This document shows positions 35,597-45,141 of a stretch of 64,000 nt of DNA, piece by piece. This DNA is from Didemnitutus sp047777955 (lineage in GTDB: Bacteria; Verrucomicrobiota; Verrucomicrobiia; Opitutales; Opitutaceae), in NCBI RefSeq assembly GCF_047777955.1, contig NZ_CP180537.1:1860001-1924000 (forward strand), given 5' to 3'. Position 1 is the stretch's first letter; every line of letters starts with the position of its first letter. Below the pieces are notes generated by a model. It was given only the letters and a program-made list of their open reading frames with translations, did not search any database and had not been told where the DNA came from. A program made the translations under genes and the position numbers.

Positions 35597-35684
35597 GGTA
35601 GGGGCGCTTGTCCCCCAGCGCCCTTCCGGCTCGCGCTGCGGTTGTCAGCCCGAGGGCCGTTGAGGGCAACGGCCCCTACCGGGG
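35597..35684. repeat. REP-like palindrome pair (copy f)
   Basis: GGTAGGGGCGCTTGTCCCCC followed by AGCGCCCT, then a 28-base spacer, then AGGGCCGTTGAGGGCAACGG followed by CCCCTACCGG. It is the same facing pair as copies a and d, here outside the integron region between the convergent clpX and M42 genes. Confidence 0.6.
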
Positions 35685-35709
35685 AGAGCTGCGGTGCGGG
35701 AAAACAAAA

Positions 35710-35730
35710 GGGCCGGTCGAGGACCGGCCC
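35710..35730 (-). terminator. Intrinsic terminator of the M42 peptidase gene
   Basis: A perfect 9-bp stem GGGCCGGTC/GACCGGCCC with a 3-base loop. On the minus strand it is followed by TTTTGTTTTCCC. It lies 38 bases beyond the stop at 35769. Confidence 0.75.
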
Positions 35731-35768
35731 GGCGCGGATGCGCGGCGCCAGGCGCGCCGCGCGCGTGA

Positions 35769-36836
35769 TTACCAGTTGAAGCTCTCGCCGCCCTTCACGG
35801 ACTTCGCGAACTCGACGAAGAGCTTCACGCAGTTCTCCACGTCCTCGAGGTCCACGACCTCGCTCGGCGTGTGCATGTAGCGCAGCGGGATCGAAACGAG
35901 GCCGCAGGCGACGCCGCCGCGGGCCATCTGGATGGCGCGGGCGTCGGTGCCGGTGGGGCGCGGGTCGGCCTCGAGTTGATAGGGGATCTTCGCCTTCTTC
36001 GCGCACTCGACGAGGCGGGTGTAGACCTTCGGGTTGATGTTCGGGCCGCGGCAGATGATCGGGCCGCCGCCGAGCTTGGTCTCGCCGAAGCGGCGGTTGT
36101 CGCAGTCCGGGTGGTCGGTGGCGTGGCCGACGTCGACCGCGAGCGCGACGTGCGGATCGACGGCGAAGGCCGACGTGGTCGCGCCGCGGACGCCGATTTC
36201 CTCCTGCGTGGTGGCGACGGAGACGAGCTTGGCGCCGAGCTTGGCCTTTTCCTTCTTCAGGCGGACGAGCGCCTCGCCGACGACGTAGGCGCCGACCTTG
36301 TTGTCGAACGCGCGGGCCGTGCCGACGCTGCCGTGGATGAGCTCGAACTCGTGGTCGTAGGTCGCGACGTCGCCGATGGCGACGCGCTTGAGCGCCTCGG
36401 CCTTCGAGCCGGCGGCGATGTCGATCCAGATCTCGTGCTTCTTCGGCACCTTCTTGCGGTCCTCGTCGTCCATCAGGTGGATGGCGCGCTTGCCGGTGAC
36501 GCCCTTCACCGGGCCGTTGGCGGTCTGGATGATGACACGGCGGCCGGAAATGATGCTGAGGTCGTGGCCGCCGATGGTGTCGAAGTAGAGGTAACCGTCC
36601 TTGTTGACGTAGGTGATGATGAGGCCGAGCTCGTCCATGTGGCCGGCGAACATGAGCGTCGGCGCGCCCTTGGCGTTCAGGGTGGCGTAGCGGCAGCCGA
36701 GCGCGTCGTTGGCGTAGGCGTCGGCGTGCGGCTGCACGAACTGGTCGTAGACGGCCTGGGCCTGGGCCTCGGCGCCGGAGGGCGACTTGGCCCGGAGCAG
36801 TTCGGTGAGGAAAGCGGGAGCGACGTAATTCGACAT
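35769..36836 (-). CDS. M42 family metallopeptidase (cocatalytic glutamyl-type aminopeptidase)
   Basis: 355 residues. The two-metal site is readable: FAGHMDELG, RAFDNKVG (bridging Asp), TTQEEIGVRGA (Glu base and metal Glu), AVDVGHATDHPDC, and the late HTPSEVVDLED with its metal His. A PDZ-like insert lies near residues 75-160 as in TET-type peptidases. It removes N-terminal residues from peptides in the cytoplasm, probably as a dodecamer. Single gene with its own terminator. Confidence 0.92.
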   Translation of the reverse strand: MSNYVAPAFLTELLRAKSPSGAEAQAQAVYDQFVQPHADAYANDALGCRYATLNAKGAPTLMFAGHMDELGLIITYVNKDGYLYFDTIGGHDLSIISGRRVIIQTANGPVKGVTGKRAIHLMDDEDRKKVPKKHEIWIDIAAGSKAEALKRVAIGDVATYDHEFELIHGSVGTARAFDNKVGAYVVGEALVRLKKEKAKLGAKLVSVATTQEEIGVRGATTSAFAVDPHVALAVDVGHATDHPDCDNRRFGETKLGGGPIICRGPNINPKVYTRLVECAKKAKIPYQLEADPRPTGTDARAIQMARGGVACGLVSIPLRYMHTPSEVVDLEDVENCVKLFVEFAKSVKGGESFNW

Positions 36837-36892
36837 GGCGCTATCTCTGTTTCAACGCGGCGCGTGCCGCAAAAGGAAAATGGCCGGACGCG

Positions 36893-37654
36893 TTACGACG
36901 GCCGGAGGATGAAGTCGCCGCCCTCGACGGCGCCGCCGGGGCCGAGCTGCAGCGCTTCCCAGCGGTAGCCGAGCGGGTCGAGCAGGGCGCGGGTCGCGTC
37001 GGTCTCGGTGCGGCTGTGGAAGGCCATGAAGAGCACGGGACGCGACCGGCGGATGGATTCGATCGCGCCGGCGAGGGCGAGGTGCCCGTGGCCCTCGACG
37101 TCGACCTTCACGATGTCCGGCGGGCGGATCCGGCCGCGCTCCACCCAGCCGTCGAGCCGGACGGTGCGGATGCGGACCAGCGGCACGCCGGCGCCGGGCC
37201 GTTCGTGGGCGTCGTAGGCGAGGTGGACGCCGGTGTCGCCCTCGGTCGTGTCGGCGATGAGCTCCGCCTCGCCGTCCGCGCGCGACGCGGCCGCGCGGAG
37301 GCACTGCAGCCAGTCGAGGCGGTTCATGCGGGCATGCCGCTCGAGCCGCGCGTGGCTGGAGGGAAACGGCTCGACCGCGAGCACCTGTCCGGTGGGGCCG
37401 ACGCGCCGGGCAAAGCCGCAGGCGTAGTAGCCGAAATGGGCGCCGAGGTCCCAGCAGACCTGGCCGGGGCGGGGGCCCTGGCGCTCGATCGCCGCGGTGA
37501 CGGCGGGCTCGTGCGCGCCGCGCCAGTAGGACGTCCACGGATAAAGCGTCCAGCGCAACCCGGCGTTGTAGCCGCCGCGCGCGCGCACGGGCCAGTATTG
37601 GAGACCGGTGCCGGTCAGCACGCCGCGGGCGAGACGATGGAGCCAGCGCTTCAA
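36893..37654 (-). CDS. FkbM family methyltransferase
   Basis: 253 residues if the TTG at 37654 (overlapping the upstream stop as TTGA) is the start; the frame is open further upstream. SAM-binding VCWDLGAHFGYYACGFARR and VLAVEPFP, the helper strand IVKVDVEGHGHLALAGA, and RPVLFMAFHSR fit FkbM. The family O-methylates sugars or small molecules. Last gene of the polysaccharide cluster as transcribed, so a glycan substrate is likely. Confidence 0.8.
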   Translation of the reverse strand: MKRWLHRLARGVLTGTGLQYWPVRARGGYNAGLRWTLYPWTSYWRGAHEPAVTAAIERQGPRPGQVCWDLGAHFGYYACGFARRVGPTGQVLAVEPFPSSHARLERHARMNRLDWLQCLRAAASRADGEAELIADTTEGDTGVHLAYDAHERPGAGVPLVRIRTVRLDGWVERGRIRPPDIVKVDVEGHGHLALAGAIESIRRSRPVLFMAFHSRTETDATRALLDPLGYRWEALQLGPGGAVEGGDFILRPS

Positions 37655-39048
37655 GCGCCGCGGATCTGGTCCGCGATCTCCTCGAGCGGATACGTGATGA
37701 TCTCCGCGAGGGTGGGGTGATACCACGGCGCGCGCAGCATATCGAACACCGTGCCGCGCCGCGCCATCGCGACCGAAAAGCAGTGGATGAGCTCGCCCGC
37801 GTCCTTGCCCACGATCTCGGCGCCGAGGATGCGCCCGCGCTTCGGCTCGGCCAGGACCTTCACGTAGCCGTATTTCGCCTCCATCAGGATCGATTTGCCG
37901 TGATCGTCGAACGGGTAGGAGGCGGCGAGGTAGGCGACGCCGCGCTGCTGGAGGTCGGACTCGAGGCGGCCGACGGTGGCGAGCTGCGGGTCGGTGAAGA
38001 CGACGTTGAGCAGCAGGCCGTAGTCGACCGGCTTGGCGCCCGGGACGCCGAAGGCGTGGCGCACGGCCAGCTCGGCCTGCTGGATGGCGACGTGCACGAT
38101 CTCGGCCGGGCCGGAGCAGTCGCCCGCGGCGTAGATGTGGGGCGCGCTGGTCTGCTGCCAGCGGTTGATGACGATCTGGCCGTTCGGGCGGGTGCGCACG
38201 CCGGCGGCGGCGAGGTTGAGCGGGGCGGTGTTCGGCTCGCGGCCGAGGGCGTTGAAGAGGTGCGCGGCGCGCCGGACGATCCGCCGGCCGTCGTGCTGGA
38301 ACTCGACGGTCGTGCCGCGCGCGTCCTGCCGGATCGCCGTGATCTGCGTGCCGGCGAAGAGCTCGATGCCCTCGTCGACGAAGGCCTTCTGCACCACCGT
38401 CGAGGCGGCCTCGGAGTGGTCGCGCAGGATGTGGCGGCTGCGCTGGACGAGGATGACCCTCGAACCCATGCGGCGGAGGAACTGCGCCAGCTCGCAGGCG
38501 ACGATGCCGCCGCCGAGCACGATCACGCTCTGGGGCAGGAAATCGAGGTCGAGCACGTCGTCGCTCGTCCAGAACTTCGCCTCCGCGAGCCCGGGCACGG
38601 GCGGGACGCTGATCTTCGAGCCGGTGCCGACGAGGAAGAAATCCGCGGCGAGCCGCGTGCCGTCGGAGAGCTCGACCGTGCGCGCGTCGACGAAGCGCGC
38701 GAAGGCGCGGTGCAGGTCGAAGTTGCCGCCGGCGAGCGCGCGCTGCCGGTAGGCGGCGAATTCGCCGATGATCCGCCGCTTGCGGGCGTGCACCGCCTGC
38801 ATGTCGGCCGCGGCGCCGCGGACGCGCAGGCCGAACTGCGCGGCGTGGCGCGCGTGGTGGAGGATCTCGGCGCTGTAGAGCAGCGTCTTCGAGGGCATGC
38901 AGCCCTTGAGGATGCAGAGGCCGCCGAGTTCTTTCGCGCCGTCGACGATGGCGACGCGCTTGCCGAGCGAGGCGGCGAGGCGGGCGGCGTTGAAGCCGGC
39001 GGAGCCGCCGCCGAGGCAGATGAGGTCGTAGGTCTTGGTCTTGGCCAC
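37651..39048 (-). CDS. Dihydrolipoamide dehydrogenase-like pyridine nucleotide-disulfide oxidoreductase
   Basis: 465 residues. FAD-binding LICLGGGSAGFNAARLAAS, redox-active CILKGCMPSK (CxxxxC), NAD-binding VIVLGGGIVACELAQFLRR, IYAAGDCSG, and the C-terminal dimer motif WYHPTLAEII with the catalytic His. The active-site spacing matches lipoamide dehydrogenase or mercuric reductase, but several flanking residues differ from standard Lpd, so the true substrate is open. No E1/E2 genes are nearby. It overlaps the FkbM gene by 4 bases, although its 47-base gap from the sugar transferase leaves room for a promoter. Confidence 0.8.
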   Translation of the reverse strand: MAKTKTYDLICLGGGSAGFNAARLAASLGKRVAIVDGAKELGGLCILKGCMPSKTLLYSAEILHHARHAAQFGLRVRGAAADMQAVHARKRRIIGEFAAYRQRALAGGNFDLHRAFARFVDARTVELSDGTRLAADFFLVGTGSKISVPPVPGLAEAKFWTSDDVLDLDFLPQSVIVLGGGIVACELAQFLRRMGSRVILVQRSRHILRDHSEAASTVVQKAFVDEGIELFAGTQITAIRQDARGTTVEFQHDGRRIVRRAAHLFNALGREPNTAPLNLAAAGVRTRPNGQIVINRWQQTSAPHIYAAGDCSGPAEIVHVAIQQAELAVRHAFGVPGAKPVDYGLLLNVVFTDPQLATVGRLESDLQQRGVAYLAASYPFDDHGKSILMEAKYGYVKVLAEPKRGRILGAEIVGKDAGELIHCFSVAMARRGTVFDMLRAPWYHPTLAEIITYPLEEIADQIRGA

Positions 39049-39095
39049 AGTCTATGGATACGCAGGGGCGCGAATTATTCCAGCGCGCGACCGGT

Positions 39096-40472
39096 TCAGC
39101 GCCCCATCCCGAACAGCATCACGTGGATCGTCTTCAGCACGATCGAGGCATCGAGCACGAAGGAGAAGTGCTTGATGTAGTAGAGGTCATACTCGAGCTT
39201 GCGCATCGTGTCCTCGAGGTTGGCGCCGTAGGGATAGTTGACCTGCGCCCAGCCGGTGATGCCCGGCTTGACGAGGTGGCGGAAGTGGTAGCACGCGATC
39301 TTGCGCTCGTAGTCGTCAACGAGCTTCACCCACTCGGCCCGCGGTCCGATGAGGCTCATGTCGCCCTTGAGGACGTTCCAGAGCTGCGGGGCCTCGTCGA
39401 TCCGCGCGGCGCGGAGGAAGCGGCCGAGGGGCGTGATGCGGTCGTCGTGCTCGCGGGTGTAGACGTCGCCGCCCTGGTGCACGCGCATGGTGCGGAGCTT
39501 GTAGGCCTCGAAGAGCACGCGGTTGCGGCCGACGCGCGTCTGGTGGAAGAAGACCGGGCCGCGGTCCGTCAGCCAGATGCCCAGCGCGAGGACCGGCAGC
39601 AGCGGCGCGAACAGGAGCAGGCCGATCGCCGAGAGCACGATGTCGCTGAGGCGCTTCAGGCGCTCGAAGACCGGCTCGCGGGCGATCTGGAAGCCCTCCT
39701 GGAAGAGCCAGGTCTGGTTGAGGCGGTAGAGCGGGATCTTGCGCCAGTAGACCTGGTGGAAGAGCTCGAGCGTGTAGGTGGGCACGCCGGTGAAGCTCAG
39801 CTCGATCAGCCGCTGGGCGACGGCCGATGGCAGCTCGTGGCTCGATTCGCGCAGGATCACCGCGTCGATCTGCCCGGAGTATTCCTCGAGGTAGTCGACG
39901 ACGTCGCCGAACGGCGGGGTGGAGACGGTCTTGTCCCGCGGGGCGCGCGCGGCGGAGCGGACGAAGGTCTCGTGCGTCGCGTAGAGCACGGACTGTTTCA
40001 TCGCGTTCTTCCGGCACTCCTCCTTGAACGCCAGGCAGCTCTCGGGGCTGCCGAGGAAGAGGAAGTAGCGCTGCTGCTCGCCGGTGTGGACGCGCCGGTA
40101 GAAGAACCGGCGATACCAGAGCGAAATGGGAATGACGGCGAGATACGAGACGGAGGTGACGAAGCGCGAACTCTGCAGCTGGAAACCGACCGGGATGAAC
40201 GCGTAGGTGAGCAGCAGCGTCAGCAGCAGGACGCCGATCTGCGCGATGACGTGCAGCGACGCGTAGGTGACCGAGAGCATGTCGGTGCGCGCGCTGTAGC
40301 CGTCGATCAGATAGACGCCGAGGAAGTGGATCACGACCGGGAGGAAGAGCGGCGAGAGGATCCACTGCTCGTGGCCGACGCCGTAGAGCCAGGCCACGAG
40401 GTTGAAGGCGCAGACGACGGACAGCGCGTCGAGGACGACGAGAGCGATCGTGACTTGGCGGGCCTGGGTCAT
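39096..40472 (-). CDS. Polyprenyl-phosphate sugar-1-phosphate transferase (initiating enzyme, WbaP/WcaJ type)
   Basis: 458 residues from MTQARQVTIAL (an upstream ATG at 40514 would add 14). Four to five N-terminal membrane segments, a CoA/nucleotide-binding-like middle domain, a fifth hydrophobic stretch (SDIVLSAIGLLLFAPLLPVLAL), and the C-terminal catalytic domain: FHQTRVGRNRVLFEAYKLRTM, RIDEAPQLWNVLKGDMSLIG, PRAEW, and PGITGWAQVNYPYG. It moves a sugar-1-phosphate onto undecaprenyl phosphate, the first step of repeat-unit assembly. This is the anchor gene that defines the cluster as exopolysaccharide or O-antigen. Confidence 0.92.
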   Translation of the reverse strand: MTQARQVTIALVVLDALSVVCAFNLVAWLYGVGHEQWILSPLFLPVVIHFLGVYLIDGYSARTDMLSVTYASLHVIAQIGVLLLTLLLTYAFIPVGFQLQSSRFVTSVSYLAVIPISLWYRRFFYRRVHTGEQQRYFLFLGSPESCLAFKEECRKNAMKQSVLYATHETFVRSAARAPRDKTVSTPPFGDVVDYLEEYSGQIDAVILRESSHELPSAVAQRLIELSFTGVPTYTLELFHQVYWRKIPLYRLNQTWLFQEGFQIAREPVFERLKRLSDIVLSAIGLLLFAPLLPVLALGIWLTDRGPVFFHQTRVGRNRVLFEAYKLRTMRVHQGGDVYTREHDDRITPLGRFLRAARIDEAPQLWNVLKGDMSLIGPRAEWVKLVDDYERKIACYHFRHLVKPGITGWAQVNYPYGANLEDTMRKLEYDLYYIKHFSFVLDASIVLKTIHVMLFGMGR

Positions 40473-40520
40473 GCGGGCGGACCAAACTAAGCGAAGCGCC
40501 GGCGGCGGAAGCAACGCCGA

Positions 40521-41699
40521 TCAGTCGGCGGCGGTCGATTCGAGCAGCGCATCCCAGCGCGCGACGAGATCGACGAAGCGAAAGTGCCGCTCGTAGACGC
40601 ACCGTCCGGCGACGCCGGACGCGGCGGCGGCCGTGCGGTCGGCGTTCCATGCGCGCAGCGTCGCGGCGAGCGCGGTCGCGTCGCCGTTGGCGAGGGCGTG
40701 GCCGCCGCCCTCGGTGTCGAGGAGCGCGGCGAGGCCGCTGGGGCGCGGGCCGACGAACAGGGCCGGGCGGCCGGCGGCGAGCACGCCGGCGAGCTTGCTC
40801 GGCGCGACGAGCCGCTCGAAGCCGGGACGGAGCGTGACGAAGTGCGCGTCGGCCGCGGCGAGTGCGGCGGCGAGCCGGGCGCGCGGCTGCGCGGGGAAGA
40901 AGGCGACGTTGGCCAGCCCGCGGGCCGCGACGGCGGCGCGGACCTCCGCGCTGCGCGGGCCGCCGCCGACGAAGGCGAGGCGCACGCGCGGCTCGTCGCG
41001 CAGCAGCGCCGCGGCGTCGAGCAGCGTGGCGAACTCGTGCACGCGGCCGAGGTTGCCCGAGTAGACGGCGAGCAGCGCGTCGCCCGCGCCCCACTCGCGG
41101 CGCACCGCCGCGATGTCGTCGGGTCGGGCCGGGAGGTCGAGTTCCGGCGGGGCCCAGTTGGGCAGGGCCACGGCGCGGTCGGGCGCGACGCCGGCGGCGA
41201 GGACGGTGGCGCGCATGTCGTCGCTGACCGGCACGCACAGGGCGCTGGCACGCCAGGCGCGATTGCGCGCGAGGCGGAGCGGGAGGAGCGCGGGCGCGGC
41301 CCAGGCGCCGAGGTGGGCGGACAGGACCTCCGGATAGATGTCCTGGATCCACTGCACGACGCGCGCGCCGTGCGCGCGCGCCAGCTCGGTGGCGGCGACG
41401 GCGAGCAGCGGCGGGTCGGTTTTCAGGATGACGACGTCGCCGGGCGCGACGAGCCGGCGGAGCTCGCGGCGGGCGCCGCGGAGGAAATGGCCGTAGCGGG
41501 CGAGCCGCCCGGCCGGCTCCGCGCCGGTGCGGTGGATGGTGACGCCGCGGAACTCCGGGGCGCCGTCGCCGGCGGCGATGACGTGCACGTCGCGCCCGCG
41601 CGCGGCGAGCGCGGCGGCGAGGTCGGTGAGCAGCTGCGCGGTCGCGGCCTCGCTGGGCCAGAACACGCGGTTGACGAAGATGAGCTTGGGGCGGCGCAA
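40521..41699 (-). CDS. Glycosyltransferase family 4 (WcaI/WbuB-like)
   Basis: 392 residues, TTG start, 3 bases after the preceding stop. The GT-B fold N-terminus (VNRVFWPSEAATAQLLTDLA) is that of WcaI-like transferases. Donor-binding features are YSGNLGRVHEFATLLDAA, RLAFVGGGPR and the ER.VAPSKLAGVLAAGRP region in place of a standard E-x7-E. It is probably soluble or membrane-peripheral and adds a sugar to the lipid-linked unit. Confidence 0.85.
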   Translation of the reverse strand: MRRPKLIFVNRVFWPSEAATAQLLTDLAAALAARGRDVHVIAAGDGAPEFRGVTIHRTGAEPAGRLARYGHFLRGARRELRRLVAPGDVVILKTDPPLLAVAATELARAHGARVVQWIQDIYPEVLSAHLGAWAAPALLPLRLARNRAWRASALCVPVSDDMRATVLAAGVAPDRAVALPNWAPPELDLPARPDDIAAVRREWGAGDALLAVYSGNLGRVHEFATLLDAAALLRDEPRVRLAFVGGGPRSAEVRAAVAARGLANVAFFPAQPRARLAAALAAADAHFVTLRPGFERLVAPSKLAGVLAAGRPALFVGPRPSGLAALLDTEGGGHALANGDATALAATLRAWNADRTAAAASGVAGRCVYERHFRFVDLVARWDALLESTAAD

Positions 41700-41702
41700 G
41701 CG

Positions 41703-42560
41703 TCAGGATTTCCGGCGCCGCAGCTCGACGGCCTTGGCGGCGCTGAGGAACTCATACCAGCCCATGAGGCGGCAGAAGATGAAGCCGCGGTAGCCGTCGA
41801 GGAAGCCGGCGCGCCACACGTAGTGGTAGAGGAAGCGCAGGGTCGGGCGGAAGGGCAGGCGCCAGGCCAGCTGGCGCAGGCGGCGCTTGCGGGCGAGCGC
41901 CGCGTCGATCGCGGCGGTCGAGGCGCCGCCGGTGGCGGCGAGCTGCTGGCGCGCCTCCCAGTTGGAGTAGCGGTTGTGCTTCTCCACCCAGGTGGCGAGG
42001 TCGGGGAAGGCGTAGTGCTCCATCTCGCCGCGGAGGTAGCCGGCGGTGCCGTCGAGGAGGACGTGCTCGTGCACCTCGTTGTCGCCGCTGCCCGTGTCGC
42101 CGGTGGCGGCGGGCTGCTCGTAGCGGCCGAGGCGGTGGCGGAAGAAGCGGAGGTTCCAGCTCGGGTAGTAGCCGCAGTGGTTGAGCCAGCCGTCGAGGAA
42201 CCAGAAGCGGCGGTTCACGTAGTAGCCGTCGTGCTCCGGCTGCGCGGCGGTCGCGATGGCGCGCAGCTCGGCGGCGAGCTCCGGCGTCACGCGCTCGTCG
42301 GCGTCGATGATGAACACCCACTCGTTGCGCCAGGGCAGGGTGGCCAGGGCCCAGTTCTTCTTCTTCGGGAACTCGCCGTTCCACTCGAATTCGAGGAAGC
42401 ACGCGCCGGCCGCCTCGGCGATGCGGCGGGTGTCGTCGGTGCTGGCGGAGTCGACGACGATGACCTCGTTGCAGAAGGCGACCGAGGCGAGGCACGCGGC
42501 GAGGTTGGCAGCCTCGTTCTTGGTGGGGATGAGGACGGAGATCGGGGCGAGGTCAGGCAT
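41703..42560 (-). CDS. Glycosyltransferase family 2 (WaaE/KdtX-like)
   Basis: 285 residues. GT-A front ISVLIPTKNEAANLAACLASV, VIVVDSASTDDT, KKKNWAL, and the metal-binding IIDADERV. The remainder (LNHCGYYPSWNLRFFRH, NEVHEHVLLDG, then FYLYHYVWR-like C-terminus) is the layout of LPS-core glucosyltransferases of the WaaE/KdtX group. It overlaps the upstream ligase-like gene by 8 bases. Confidence 0.88.
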   Translation of the reverse strand: MPDLAPISVLIPTKNEAANLAACLASVAFCNEVIVVDSASTDDTRRIAEAAGACFLEFEWNGEFPKKKNWALATLPWRNEWVFIIDADERVTPELAAELRAIATAAQPEHDGYYVNRRFWFLDGWLNHCGYYPSWNLRFFRHRLGRYEQPAATGDTGSGDNEVHEHVLLDGTAGYLRGEMEHYAFPDLATWVEKHNRYSNWEARQQLAATGGASTAAIDAALARKRRLRQLAWRLPFRPTLRFLYHYVWRAGFLDGYRGFIFCRLMGWYEFLSAAKAVELRRRKS

Positions 42561-44030
42561 GGGCGGGAGGGACGGCGGCGGACTCGCGGCGCTGGGCGAC
42601 GAGGTCGAGGCGCGCGTAGGCCGCGGCGAGGTAGAGCGAGGACCAGAAGGCGATCATCACGGACGGATTGGCGAAGGAAACTCCATCGCGGCGTAGAGCA
42701 GGACGAGCCCGCAGCCGGCGAGCAGGTAGCGCGGCACCAGCGAATCGACCCGGCGCCAGGCGACGGCGCGCAGGGGCGCGAGGCCGAGCAGCACGAGCAG
42801 GCCGGTGCCGACGAAGCCGACCTCGGCCAGCGCCTGCAGCCAGTCGTTGTGCGCCTCGGCGTAGAACGGCTTCCAGCCGCCCGGCCCCGGATCGGGGGCG
42901 GAATTGTAGATCATGAAGACGTTGGCGTAGGTCTCGAGCCCCCAGCCGAAGACCGGGCGCGCGGCGGCCATGGTCCAGGTGTCGCGGTAGAGCCGCAGGC
43001 GCTGGTTGAGCGTGGTCTCGTGCCGCATGTCCTCGAGCTGGCGGACGGTCGCCTGGGTGCGCACGGCGATGACGTTGCGGCTGAGCGCGAGGATGCCGGC
43101 GGCGGCGAGCGCGGCGACGAGGACGATGCCGGCGATCGGCAGGGCGCTGGATTCGTGGTGCGCGCGGCGCGCGCGGGCGAGGCGGACGAGGAAATGCGCC
43201 AGGGCGCCGCCGAGGAAGAGGGCGAGCAGCACGGAGCTGGAGCGCGAGCCGCTGAGCGGCGCGGTGGCGGCCAGCAGCAGGGTGGCGACGGCGCCGCCGA
43301 GCACGGGCGAGTGCCAGAGGTCGCGGTGCTGGCCGCGCCGCAGGGCGTGGAAGACCAGGGCGAGGCAGGCGCCGGCGTTGAGCAGGGTGAAGGCGCCCCA
43401 GTGGTTGTGGTAGACGAAGGTGGCGAAGAAGAAATCGTTGGGCGACTTCACCCGGCCGAACCACAGGCCGTCCGCGTGGATGAGCTTCTGCAGCGAGCCG
43501 AAGACGGCGAGCGCGATGGCGTTGGCCGCGACGACGTAGAGGAGCTGGCGCAGGCGGCGGCGGCCCTGGAGGACGAAGAGGGCGTTGTAGCAGGAGAGCA
43601 CGATGCCGTTGAACTGCCAGAGCTCCGCCAGCGAGAGGTCGGGCCGCGCGCTGCTCGGCAGCCACGGCCAGCGCGGCGTGACGTGGCGGAAGAAGGCCTC
43701 GCTCCCGCTCTGCATCAGCTCGGTGCTCGGGTTCCACGCGCTGACGAGCACGAGCGCGTCGAAGGCCAGCAGCGGCCAGAGGTGGCCGAGGAGCTGGCGC
43801 AGGGACTCGCCGCGCACCGAGCGGCGGCCGGCCACCATGACCAAGAGCGCGATGCCGACCGTGCCCCAGATCGCCAGCAGGTGCCGCACCCACGGCGCCT
43901 GGCCGCCGAAGCCCCAGGACGTGCCGACGATGAGCACGGCGAGGTGCGCGACGACGAGGCGTTCCCACCACTCGCTGCGGCGGGAGCGGACGGAGTCGTC
44001 GCGGAAGGAGCGTTCGACCGGGGCGGTCAC
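42553..44030 (-). CDS. O-antigen ligase/polymerase family membrane protein (Wzy_C), frameshifted near the end
   Basis: About 492 residues from a GTG at 44030 (GTGA overlap). Ten or more hydrophobic segments, a large periplasmic loop, and the Wzy_C/WaaL-type region PVFGWGLETYANVF followed by EAHNDWLQALAEVGFVG, which carries the conserved HNDWL motif. The frame breaks at the GG of 42676-42677; one added base continues MEFPFANPSVMIAFW to the stop at 42553. It either ligates glycan to lipid A-core or polymerises units. A second polymerase lies at 48330. Confidence 0.85.
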
Positions 44031-45139
44031 GGCTTCAGGCTGCGGTAGAAATCGAGCAGGCGCGCCGCGGCGCGCTGCCAGGTGAACTCCTGCGCGACCC
44101 AGGCGCGGCCGCGGGCGCCGCGGGCGGCGAGCTCGCCGGCGGGCGCGGCGAGCGCGGCGTGCAGCGCGGCGGGATAGTCCGCCCAGGCCACGCACGCGCC
44201 GGCCGCGCGGGCGGCGAGGCCGGTCCACGGCGTCGTGTCTGTCACCAGCGCGGGCACGCCGGCGGCGAGCGCCTCGGCGACGACGAGGCCGAAGTTCTCT
44301 GAGTGCGACGGCAGGAGGAAGAGCTCGGCGGCGGCGAACGGCGGCGGGCGCGTGCGGCCGTCGGCGACGACGATCCGGTCGGCGGCGCGGGCGCACCAGC
44401 CCTGCACCTCGGCGAGGGTGTATTCCTCGGGCACGCCGGCGACGAGCAGCACCCAGTCGACGGGGGCGCTCGTCCGCCAGAGGTCGATGAGCTCGCGCAG
44501 GCGCTTCTTGCGATGGAAGCGCGAGTAGAAGAGCGCGACGCGACGCGAGGCGAGGAGCGGGAACTCGGCGTGCCAGGCCGCGCGGGCGGCGGCGAGGTCG
44601 GCGGGCGTGGGCAGCTCGACGCCGTTGGGCGCGACGCAGACCGGCTGCCGGAAGCCGAGGCGGCGGATGTCGTCGGCTTCCTCCTCGCTGGTGGCGTGCC
44701 AGCCGGCGGCGGCGCGCAGGGCGCCGGGATGCACGAACCAGCCGGCGAGGCGCTTGCGCCAGCGGCGGTGCTGCCAGGCCCAGCCGCTCATCATGCCGCG
44801 CGGCGAAATCACGAGCGGCACGCCGCGGCGGCGGGCGGCGTCGTGCGCGTAGCGCAGCGTGAGCAGCCACAGCGCGTGCGAGTGAATGACGTCGTAGCCC
44901 GTGGTGGCGAGGCGGCGGTCGAGGCCGGCCGAGGCGCAGAGCCAGCGCGGCGCCTCGCGCTCGTAGACGTGGATGGCCGCGGCGTCGTCGGCGGGCGGCA
45001 GCATGTGCTGGCCCGGCTCCAGCGTGGTGAGCAGGTCGGTCGTGACCGTCGCGGCCATGGCATTGGCGAGGGCGCGGACGGATTTCGAGGGCCCGCCGTG
45101 GCGGTCCTCGAGGCTGGGGACGACGTGGCAGAGGTGCAT
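44027..45139 (-). CDS. Glycosyltransferase family 4
   Basis: 370 residues. GT-B type: MHLCHVVPSLEDRHGGPSKS, HSHALWLLTLRYA, ISPRGMMSGWA, and the C-terminal donor-sugar motif HSENFGLVVAEALAAGVP (E-x7-E). Its stop overlaps the start of the ligase-like gene (GTGA). The specific sugar cannot be told from sequence. Confidence 0.87.
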   Translation of the reverse strand: MHLCHVVPSLEDRHGGPSKSVRALANAMAATVTTDLLTTLEPGQHMLPPADDAAAIHVYEREAPRWLCASAGLDRRLATTGYDVIHSHALWLLTLRYAHDAARRRGVPLVISPRGMMSGWAWQHRRWRKRLAGWFVHPGALRAAAGWHATSEEEADDIRRLGFRQPVCVAPNGVELPTPADLAAARAAWHAEFPLLASRRVALFYSRFHRKKRLRELIDLWRTSAPVDWVLLVAGVPEEYTLAEVQGWCARAADRIVVADGRTRPPPFAAAELFLLPSHSENFGLVVAEALAAGVPALVTDTTPWTGLAARAAGACVAWADYPAALHAALAAPAGELAARGARGRAWVAQEFTWQRAAARLLDFYRSLKP

Positions 45140-45141
45140 CG

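Noticed and set aside
40584..44048. 1154-codon plus-strand frame over the glycosyltransferase genes
   Set aside because: The minus-strand frames have intact GT4, GT2 and Wzy_C motifs; the plus frame is Gly/Glu/Ala-rich with no domain.
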